From: JAWCLZ01 sp038850275
GTDB taxonomy: Archaea; Halobacteriota; JAWCLZ01
Direction: 5' to 3'
DNA: 19,810 nt
NCBI GenBank assembly: GCA_038850275.1
Contig: JAWCLZ010000023.1
Span: forward strand, 1 to 19,810
The position numbers were made by a program, and so were the translations under genes. Position 1 is the stretch's first letter, and every line of letters starts with the position of its first letter. Below are positions 15,301 through 19,810 of this stretch, piece after piece. The notes below the pieces were generated by a model that was not told where the DNA came from, did no database searches, and worked only from the letters and a program-made list of their open reading frames with translations.

Positions 15301-15404
15301 GCGAGACTGAGGAGTTTAAGGTAATTGGGGTTAATGGAGAAGTAATTATAAGTGCTAATATTCGCGATTTAAAGGAGGCTTGGCAGAGTACATTGAGGTG
15401 GTGA
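12378..15404 (+). CDS. purL: Phosphoribosylformylglycinamidine synthase, PurS-PurL fusion
   Basis: A 1008-aa synthetase subunit for the fourth step of purine biosynthesis, converting FGAR to FGAM with ammonia from PurQ. Seen: an N-terminal pair of PurS-like modules (about residues 18-75, with VIQIGFKKNVVDVAGNSV; and 93-165, with DWLVEVGYKPGVTDNVGKTAM), then PurL with WSEHCKHK (HCKH 260-263), VETHNAPSALDPYGG starting at 327, later VSGKD-like CISGKDSMAI, and SCHDVSNGGLAVALAESAFAGG. No glutaminase domain is fused; purQ follows after 1 nt. The first possible start is GTG at 12378, but a TATA-like TTTAAATAA (12361-12369) and GGTGG at 12395-12399 would favour GTG 12396 or TTG 12405. Confidence 0.94.
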   Translation: MISKLPVENLRLLRPSVIQIGFKKNVVDVAGNSVRKRIIEDLKINGIKSVRTIDVYTIDKALTRAQLTKIKRELTDPVIQISSLNKSLAKAKDFDWLVEVGYKPGVTDNVGKTAMEAIEDMLGVKFQEGEAVYTSRQYLFKGKLSIEEIERICRDLLANELIERWVIYNSKEWSEKVIPNIPKVSEEHVPRVNLIDLGVSDEALLEISRRGLLALNLEEMKAIASYFKKPEVIEERRKVGLSDKPTDVELEALAQTWSEHCKHKIFNALILYQDENGNQISIDSLFKTYIKGATDRIAQKVDFLVSVFKDNAGVIKFNENYNLVLKVETHNAPSALDPYGGALTGIVGVNRDPMGTGRGAKLIFNTNVFCFASPFYTGPLPPRVLHPKRIFEGVRKGVEHGGNKSGIPTVNGTIYFDDRYLCRPLVYCGTAGIMPSMINNEPSHIKKIRDGDLIVMTGGRIGKDGIHGATFSSEELHELSPTSAVQIGDPITQKKMYDFLLEARDLGLYTAITDNGAGGLSSSVGEMAQLSGGCELHLDRAPLKYAGLDPWEILLSESQERMTLAVPPTKIDQFLELARKRGVEATVLGKFTSSGKFHVLYKGKTVAYLDMDFLHNGVPQMKLEAVWTPIKQEEPEIPLPENLTIVLKQMLSRLNICSKEYVVRQYDHEVQGGSVIKPLVGIANDGPSDAAVVRPLLDSYEGVVIANGINPRYGDIDTYHMAACAIDEAIRNAVSVGADLECIALNDNFCWPSPIYDPEKNPDGKYKLAQLVRANMALYDYTIAYNTPCISGKDSMAIDYKYRDEKGVERKISGPPTLLITAIGKIKDVRKAVTMDVKAPGDLVYILGLTRFELGGSEYYAMFGYIGNSVPKVEAESARKLYLALNKAMECELIESCHDVSNGGLAVALAESAFAGGFGMEIDLRKVPVEGVERDDFILFSESQSRFIVTVAPMNQAAFERIMEGNVYACIGKVCETEEFKVIGVNGEVIISANIRDLKEAWQSTLRW

Positions 15405-15405
15405 T

Positions 15406-16218
15406 TTGAGAAAGCCAAGGGCTATTGTGATCAGCGGATATGGTATTAACTGTGAAAATGAAACAAACCACGCACTCAAGCTCGCTGGTGCTGATTCAAA
15501 GATCGTGCATCTCAGCAAATTGCTATATGGAGAAGAGAAACTTGAGGACTATGAAATCATGTTTATACCAGGCGGCTTCTCAGGAGGCGATGACCTAGGG
15601 GCAGGTAGGTATTTCGCCAATAAACTCAAATATCGATTGGGGGAGGAATTCCTAAAATTCATTAAGGCTGGAAAGCTAATTGGCGATATATGCAATGGTT
15701 TTCAAATCATGGTTAAACTAGGCGTGCTACCAGGCTTTGATGGTCATCTAATTCAAAATGCCACGCTAACTTTCAATGACTCAGGTAGATTTGAAGACCG
15801 CTGGGTTTACCTGAAGGTAAATCAAAAATCACCTTGCGTATTTACCCGAGGCATAGAGGTGCTCTATTTACCCGTTAGACATGGAGAGGGCAAGTTCATC
15901 GCTAGTAAAAAAGTGCTGAGGAGGCTCTGGGCCAATAATCAAGTGGTATTGCAATATGTAAATGAAAAACTCGAGCTTGCTGGCTATCCCTATAATCCAA
16001 ATGGCTCAATTGATAATATAGCTGGAATTTGCAGTCCAAATGGAAGAATCTTTGGATTAATGCCTCATCCTGAGGCTTTCATTCACTTCACTAATCATCC
16101 TAGGTGGACAAGGATAAAAGCTGAGTTGAAAAGAAAAGGCTTACCCCTTCCAGAGGAAGGAGATGGTTTGAAGATTTTTAAGAATGCCGTGGACTTCGCT
16201 CGCGAGCACTTGATCTAG
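15406..16218 (+). CDS. purQ: Phosphoribosylformylglycinamidine synthase, glutaminase subunit PurQ
   Basis: A 270-aa class I glutamine amidotransferase that supplies ammonia to the PurL subunit. Seen: GYGINCENET near the start, the oxyanion strand IPGGFSGGDDLGAG, nucleophile elbow GDICNGFQ with Cys96, VRHGEGKF, and the catalytic pair in MPHPE (H221, E223). Length fits the longer PurQ variant with extra C-terminal residues found alongside PurS-PurL fusions. The start is TTG at 15406: GAGGTGGTGA directly upstream overlaps the purL stop, and the intergenic gap is 1 nt, so translation is coupled. The last 41 nt overlap the end of the opposite-strand wHTH gene. Confidence 0.95.
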   Translation: MRKPRAIVISGYGINCENETNHALKLAGADSKIVHLSKLLYGEEKLEDYEIMFIPGGFSGGDDLGAGRYFANKLKYRLGEEFLKFIKAGKLIGDICNGFQIMVKLGVLPGFDGHLIQNATLTFNDSGRFEDRWVYLKVNQKSPCVFTRGIEVLYLPVRHGEGKFIASKKVLRRLWANNQVVLQYVNEKLELAGYPYNPNGSIDNIAGICSPNGRIFGLMPHPEAFIHFTNHPRWTRIKAELKRKGLPLPEEGDGLKIFKNAVDFAREHLI

Positions 16219-16510
16219 GCTTCTTGCGCTTCCTTTCAAATTCTCTAAATGTTTTAAGGAGGGACTCGAAGGAGTTCGCTATTTGCTCCCCTGTTTTAGT
16301 TAAAACAACTCGCTTCACCCTTCCTTCGTGTAAAAACTTTACCAAGCCAAATTCTTTAAAAATCGAGAGCACCTTCTCAGTATGTGCAAAAGTAGATCTA
16401 GTTTCCCTCGAGACTATGGATACATATGGCTTTTTATTTTTCTTAATACAAAGCAACATACGCGCAGGTTTCTCCTGCATGAAAAGTCTTTCAAGCTGCA
16501 TACGAGGCAT
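16178..16510 (-). CDS. Winged-helix DNA-binding regulator
   Basis: A 110-aa MarR-like winged-helix protein of the archaeal type. Seen: KPARMLLCIKKNKKPYVSIVSRETRSTFAHTEKVLSIFKEFGLVKF, a helix-turn-helix with recognition helix around residues 36-53, then the wing EGRVKRVVLTKTGEQIA and a basic tail. The ATG at 16510 lies 1 nt after the PEPCK stop codon, so it is co-transcribed and probably translationally coupled; it may regulate PEPCK or other carbon metabolism, which is an inference. The last 13 codons run antisense into the end of purQ, giving the sequence RERSPRHS, which may be a late C-terminal extension. Confidence 0.8.
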   Translation of the reverse strand: MPRMQLERLFMQEKPARMLLCIKKNKKPYVSIVSRETRSTFAHTEKVLSIFKEFGLVKFLHEGRVKRVVLTKTGEQIANSFESLLKTFREFERKRKKPRSSARERSPRHS

Positions 16511-16511
16511 A

Positions 16512-18386
16512 TTAATCTAGTTTACTCGGCGGTATATATTCTCCATACTTCTCTCTCGCAGCAATCAATCTCTTCCTCTGCTCCTCCAAGACTTTGAATA
16601 CCACCTCAGGTGTATCTCGCACCTTAGTGCTATATATCTCCATTACTCTATTGATCTTAGCTAGATTTTCATTAACTCTAATCGTGAATTGTTTCTCATA
16701 GTCTACTTCAGGGTAATCCTTGTTTAGCACTTCTTTGAAGAGGCGCTTTAGATCTTGATATTTTGGTATTAAACCAGTTGGAGTTTTAATTGCCTCAACC
16801 TCTCTATGAACGCGGAGCTCCATCCATTTATACCAAACTCTTTTATCTCTCTTCTCATTCAAGAAATTCCCATTTTTATCCTTTAAGAAGTAATTCACTG
16901 AAAAGATCAAAGGCTTGCGCTTCAATTGCTTGCCAAAGTCTAGATTGAGTTGAATATATCTCCCTAGTAGTATTGATAGAAAATCCAAATTGGACATAGG
17001 ATTGAATTCTCTAATTCCTTCCTCGCCTAGAGTAGCAGCAGTTGTCTCAGATTCAAGCGAGGCTCCTTTGGTTATGATTCCATGCTCCCAGTCAAAGGAC
17101 TCCTCAACAGGCACCCAAGTATCAGAATCTCTACCACCGTAAACTATTGCTCCTATAACAACGCCCTCTGGATTATCGAGATTTGGGTCTACATTTTCCA
17201 AAAGCTTTAGATCAAGTGTAAATCTAGCATTTGGATGAGAAGGGGGAATTTCTTTGCCGTTTTCATCTTTCTTGCCAATCCACCATTCACCTGAATGATT
17301 ATATCCCCTAGGTGGAACTTCCCCATCTTTACCAAGCCAATATACCTCTTTATTTTCAGTAACAAGTACATTGGAAAATATGATCTCTCCAGGAGTGTGA
17401 AGCGCTTTCCAGAGTATTGCATCATCTTTTGAATTTATTCCTTGAATTATGCCAAACATTCCTTTTTCAACATTAACCGCTCTAGCCTCGCCATTCTTAG
17501 CTCTTAGAAAAGCAATGTCATCACCCACCACTGTTTCCCCCTCAAGCATGGCAGTGGAGGTTTTCCCACATAGAGAGGGAAAAGCACCTGTGAAGTAGGT
17601 AACTCTATTTCCAGGCCCGTGTATGCCAACGATAAGCATGTGCTCAGTTAGCCATCCCTCTTTTGCGCCTTTATGTATCGCAAGACGCATTGCAAGTTTC
17701 TTCAAACCAATACTATTCCCCCCATATTGAGTATTAGCACTATAGACCGTGTTTTCTAATAAGTCGATATAAATTCTCCTTTTATGGATGTTTTTACTAA
17801 TTTTTCTCTCGTCAAGCTCGCCTTGGGTATGCACAAATTTGAAAAAATCAGAGTGAGCACGCAGTTTAATGAATTCTTCATACCCCGATCTATATAGTAT
17901 TATCTCATTATGCGCCACATAGCTTGAGTCAGTGAGTTGAAGGCACGGTATGGAGAAATCTGAATTTGGTATACCTAGGCAGAAAAAGCAAATATATAGC
18001 TCGTGGCCTTTCATGCTATCTTTAAGAATCTCATGAATCTCACGTAATCCCTTTTCTCTCTCCATAGTGCTTATTACCTCGTCAAGATCATAATTCTCAG
18101 GCACAAGGATCTTAGTATGCAACCTATCCCTCCCTTGGTCTAGATAGCCGTCGAAGTGATAAGTATGCCCAGGTATCGCAAGCTTGCCCTCTTCGCCCTT
18201 CTCAATCGCCGCTTCCTTGATATATTCAATATCCTCGAGCGAGTTGGTGCATACAAAAACACTTTCAGGATTACAGAGTTCTATATACTTTGCAATAAAT
18301 CTATGTAGATATGGGTTTTGAATCCTAGCAAGCTTCTTATATTCTCTTTCCATTAATCGATTCTTCAAAATTCTATTCACGTTCAT
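16512..18386 (-). CDS. pckG: Phosphoenolpyruvate carboxykinase (GTP)
   Basis: A 624-aa GTP-dependent PEPCK converting oxaloacetate to phosphoenolpyruvate for gluconeogenesis, or the reverse for anaplerosis. Seen: the substrate loop YGGNSIGLKK (221-230), the kinase P-loop AFPSLCGKTSTAM with its reactive cysteine (268-280; many relatives read FPSACGKTNLAM), VGDDIAFLR with the metal-binding aspartates, the guanine-binding region, YGGRDSDTWVPVEESFDWEHG and the C-terminal helices. Length is typical. The ATG at 18386 has no close Shine-Dalgarno; GAGGAG is 13 nt away. It is followed after 1 nt by a wHTH gene. It is divergent from the HTH-CBS regulator and so may share its control region (18387-18541). 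Confidence 0.95.
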   Translation of the reverse strand: MNVNRILKNRLMEREYKKLARIQNPYLHRFIAKYIELCNPESVFVCTNSLEDIEYIKEAAIEKGEEGKLAIPGHTYHFDGYLDQGRDRLHTKILVPENYDLDEVISTMEREKGLREIHEILKDSMKGHELYICFFCLGIPNSDFSIPCLQLTDSSYVAHNEIILYRSGYEEFIKLRAHSDFFKFVHTQGELDERKISKNIHKRRIYIDLLENTVYSANTQYGGNSIGLKKLAMRLAIHKGAKEGWLTEHMLIVGIHGPGNRVTYFTGAFPSLCGKTSTAMLEGETVVGDDIAFLRAKNGEARAVNVEKGMFGIIQGINSKDDAILWKALHTPGEIIFSNVLVTENKEVYWLGKDGEVPPRGYNHSGEWWIGKKDENGKEIPPSHPNARFTLDLKLLENVDPNLDNPEGVVIGAIVYGGRDSDTWVPVEESFDWEHGIITKGASLESETTAATLGEEGIREFNPMSNLDFLSILLGRYIQLNLDFGKQLKRKPLIFSVNYFLKDKNGNFLNEKRDKRVWYKWMELRVHREVEAIKTPTGLIPKYQDLKRLFKEVLNKDYPEVDYEKQFTIRVNENLAKINRVMEIYSTKVRDTPEVVFKVLEEQRKRLIAAREKYGEYIPPSKLD

Positions 18387-18390
18387 AAAT

Positions 18391-18421
18391 TATTCATTAC
18401 TCCTCAACATATTCATTACTC
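18391..18421. repeat. 12-bp direct repeat at a 19-bp period
   Basis: TATTCATTACTC occurs at 18391-18402 and again at 18410-18421, in the region between PEPCK and the HTH-CBS gene. Direct repeats of this size could be regulator sites or remains of a 19-bp duplication. Confidence 0.9.
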
Positions 18422-18451
18422 TCACAACTACTCTCGCTATTTAAATTTACT

Positions 18452-18485
18452 ATCATTCTTAATTTATCATTCTTAATTTATCTTT
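18452..18485. repeat. 14-bp tandem repeat, about 2.4 copies
   Basis: ATCATTCTTAATTT at 18452-18465 is repeated exactly at 18466-18479, and a partial third unit begins at 18480. It lies in the same divergent control region. Confidence 0.9.
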
Positions 18486-18500
18486 CTTCAGAAGTTTGCG

Positions 18501-18538
18501 TAGGGAGAAAAACATTAATATTATTACTCATAGTAATA
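18501..18538 (+). promoter_or_regulatory. Promoter and palindromic operator of the HTH-CBS gene
   Basis: Purine-rich GGGAGAAAAA (BRE-like) precedes ACATTAATA (18512-18520), placed 26 bp before the ATG at 18542, so the message is leaderless. Between them is TATTACT-CAT-AGTAATA (18522-18538), a perfect palindrome with 7-bp arms and a 3-bp centre. A repressor bound there would block transcription start; since the gene encodes an HTH protein, autoregulation is the simplest idea. Confidence 0.55.
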
Positions 18539-18541
18539 TAA

Positions 18542-19126
18542 ATGGGCGCTTGTTTGAGATTTCCAAGTCCAGCTGATTTGAAAAGAAGGAGAATGGAACT
18601 AGGGCTTACCCAAAAAGAGCTTGCTAAACTAGCTGGTGTAAGCCAGCCTTTAATAGCGAGAATAGAATCTGGAGATATCGATCCTAGGCTTTCAACGATA
18701 AAGAAAATTTTTGATGCTCTAGAGAGCGTTGAGTTTAAAAGACCAAAGATTATAGCGAGAGATGTGATGACATCTCCAGTTATAACGGTGGCACCTGATG
18801 ATACCATTGAAAAAGCAGTTGAAATAATGGCAAAGCACGCTCTCTCTCAATTACCAGTGGTTGAAAAAGGAATTCCAATTGGCAGCATTTCCGAGGGCAC
18901 TATTGTTCGCTATAGCTTGACTAGTGATTTTAAAGATTTCAATAAAATCTCAAGCATGCGCGTTAAAGAGATAATGGAGGAATCATTTCCCACTGTTGCA
19001 CCAACGACTGATTTAAGCATAGTATCACATCTACTTGAGAGCAATCATGCAGTACTCGTAGTTGAAAAGGGAGAAGTTTTAGGAGTTATAACCAAGCACG
19101 ATATAATGAAATTAGTGCAACGCTAA
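18542..19126 (+). CDS. Transcriptional regulator: XRE-type HTH plus two CBS domains
   Basis: A 194-aa regulator joining DNA binding with ligand sensing. Seen: a helix-turn-helix (about residues 12-62) with the XRE signature RRRMELGLTQKELAKLAGVSQPLIARIESGDIDPRLSTIKKIFDAL; CBS domain 1 (about 74-125) starting ARDVMTSPVITVAPDDTIEKAVEIM with LSQLPVVEKG; and CBS domain 2 (about 137-193) with VKEIMEESFPTVAPTTDL and HAVLVVEKGEVLGVITKHDIMKLV. Paired CBS domains usually bind adenine nucleotides, so it may respond to energy state. The ATG at 18542 is leaderless and directly follows a palindrome. It is divergent from PEPCK, 155 bp away, a plausible target. Confidence 0.92.
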   Translation: MGACLRFPSPADLKRRRMELGLTQKELAKLAGVSQPLIARIESGDIDPRLSTIKKIFDALESVEFKRPKIIARDVMTSPVITVAPDDTIEKAVEIMAKHALSQLPVVEKGIPIGSISEGTIVRYSLTSDFKDFNKISSMRVKEIMEESFPTVAPTTDLSIVSHLLESNHAVLVVEKGEVLGVITKHDIMKLVQR

Positions 19127-19137
19127 AGGGGTTTAAA

Positions 19138-19203
19138 ATGCATCGAATTACAATGGCACATGGCGCTGGGGGAAGCGAAATGCAATTGCTTATAAAGGAA
19201 TAG
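19138..19203 (+). pseudogene. Truncated HypE-like (AIR synthase-related) remnant
   Basis: ATG at 19138 opens a 21-codon frame reading MHRITMAHGAGGSEMQLLIKE, then TAG. This is very like the N-terminus of HypE and related AIR-synthase-fold proteins (ITLAHGAGGxxMxxLIxE). The rest of the gene, about 300 residues, is missing; no downstream frame continues the family pattern before the GAPDH gene on the other strand. The remnant keeps a Shine-Dalgarno-like AAGGGG (19126-19131) and starts 11 bp after the HTH-CBS stop, so it was probably the second gene of an operon. A functional short peptide is possible but less likely. Confidence 0.6.
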
Positions 19204-19221
19204 TTGGGTTACACGCTACCT

Positions 19222-19259
19222 ATCAATATTAAAAATGAGCATCAATATTAAAAATGGGG
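19222..19259. repeat. Two tandem copies of a 19-bp unit
   Basis: ATCAATATTAAAAATGAGC (19222-19240) is followed by ATCAATATTAAAAATGGGG (19241-19259), differing only in the last three bases. It sits between the hypE remnant and the 3' end of the GAPDH gene, where the missing part of hypE would have been. Confidence 0.95.
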
Positions 19260-19264
19260 TAAAA

Positions 19265-19810
19265 TTAACTAATTTGATCGACGTAGCGCGCCCATTTGAA
19301 CATTGTATATGGAGCTCCATACATATTATCATACCAAGCGCCGATTATCACCATATTTGTGCCAATGACACGCGTGAGATGTGGATCTATAATTGAAGCC
19401 TCTGGTCTGCCTAGAACTTCTGAAGAGGTAAGGGGATATTTTTCCTCGTTATATGCTACAGTTCCATCTGATTGCTTGCTCTTAGCGAATTCCCTGAGGG
19501 CTTCATTTACCTTATCAGTGGTCACAGGCTGCTTAGTAAGGCATACAATTGGATATACTACTGAGCCATCGAGTACAGGTACTCGAAGAGCATCGCTTGC
19601 ACACTTTCCCTTTAAATGGGGAATATTTTTAGGCAATCTCTTCGCTGCACCAGTAGAAGCTGGTTCAATTCTTTCCATGCAAGCAAAACCTCTTAGTACA
19701 TCAATAGGATACCTAGATCTACCACTTGGTCCATCGAATAAATTCTGAGAAGGAGTTACAGCATGCACTGTAAGTGCATATACCTCAGTTGTGCCAAAGG
19801 CTTGATCAAT
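19265..19810 (-). CDS. gap: Glyceraldehyde-3-phosphate dehydrogenase, class I type, C-terminal part
   Basis: The carboxy-terminal 181 residues of a phosphorylating GAPDH; the N-terminus and the active-site cysteine lie beyond the right edge. Seen: continuous coding from position 19810 with the frame AFGTTEVYALTVHAVTPSQN, then GPSGRSRYPIDVLRG, the phosphate-binding TGAAKR, LRVPVLDGSVV, VTTDKVNEALREFA, and the closing IIGAWYDNMYGAPYTMFKW. TGAAKR, LRVPxxDGSVV and WYDN are features of the class I (bacterial/eukaryotic type) enzyme and not of the class II enzyme usual in archaea. An internal GTG at 19768 is not the start, because the domain would be incomplete. It would work in gluconeogenesis or glycolysis together with PEPCK. 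Confidence 0.9.
   Translation of the reverse strand: MDQAFGTTEVYALTVHAVTPSQNLFDGPSGRSRYPIDVLRGFACMERIEPASTGAAKRLPKNIPHLKGKCASDALRVPVLDGSVVYPIVCLTKQPVTTDKVNEALREFAKSKQSDGTVAYNEEKYPLTSSEVLGRPEASIIDPHLTRVIGTNMVIIGAWYDNMYGAPYTMFKWARYVDQIS

Overview
The window comes from an archaeal chromosome, most likely a thermophilic or anaerobic uncultured lineage. Evidence: a CODH/acetyl-CoA synthase alpha subunit of the archaeal ACDS type, an archaeal-type valyl-tRNA synthetase, a Hel308 helicase, an archaeal HemK2-like release-factor methyltransferase, a DUF2240 protein, TATA-like boxes about 26 bp before start codons, many nearly leaderless genes, and Shine-Dalgarno motifs mostly on TTG/GTG or operon-internal starts. 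CODH/ACS and FmdE suggest C1 (Wood-Ljungdahl type) metabolism. GTP-PEPCK and GAPDH suggest gluconeogenesis. I cannot name the phylum from this sequence alone; a Bathyarchaeia-like or other TACK/deep euryarchaeal lineage would fit.

Layout. 1-416 (-): 5' part of cdhA. 578-964 (-): stand-alone hisI. 1073-1288 (+): small coiled-coil protein, followed by a triplicated 19-bp repeat and a perfect GC-rich palindrome. 1508-2074 (-): GNAT acetyltransferase with a TTG start. 2162-2569 (-): hotdog thioesterase. 2666-4840 (+): hel308. 4983-6602 (-): three-gene operon (unknown protein, DUF2240, soluble histidine kinase). 6703-9306 (-): valS. 9307-9750: noncoding interval with two strong candidate structured RNAs. 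9751-10735 (+): a second, divergent hotdog protein overlapping a HemK2-like methyltransferase. 10795-11538 (+): aldo/keto-reductase-like TIM barrel. 11552-11716 (-): an unlisted 54-aa protein. 11835-12359 (+): FmdE-like. 12378-16218 (+): purine module, a PurS-PurS-PurL fusion followed by purQ. 16178-18386 (-): GTP-PEPCK with a coupled wHTH regulator that overlaps the purQ 3' end. 18542-19126 (+): HTH-CBS regulator behind a palindromic operator candidate. 19138-19203 (+): truncated HypE-like remnant. 19265-19810 (-): C-terminal part of a class I GAPDH.

The genes are mainly housekeeping: purine and histidine biosynthesis, translation, DNA repair and central carbon metabolism. I see no phage, transposase, CRISPR array, rRNA or tRNA. 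The most interesting material is between the genes. There is a discrete minus-strand structured RNA candidate upstream of valS, and a hairpin that shows an anti-Shine-Dalgarno-like loop. Short (14-19 bp) tandem duplications recur in many intergenic gaps, and the hypE remnant and the 54-aa gene also lie in this material.
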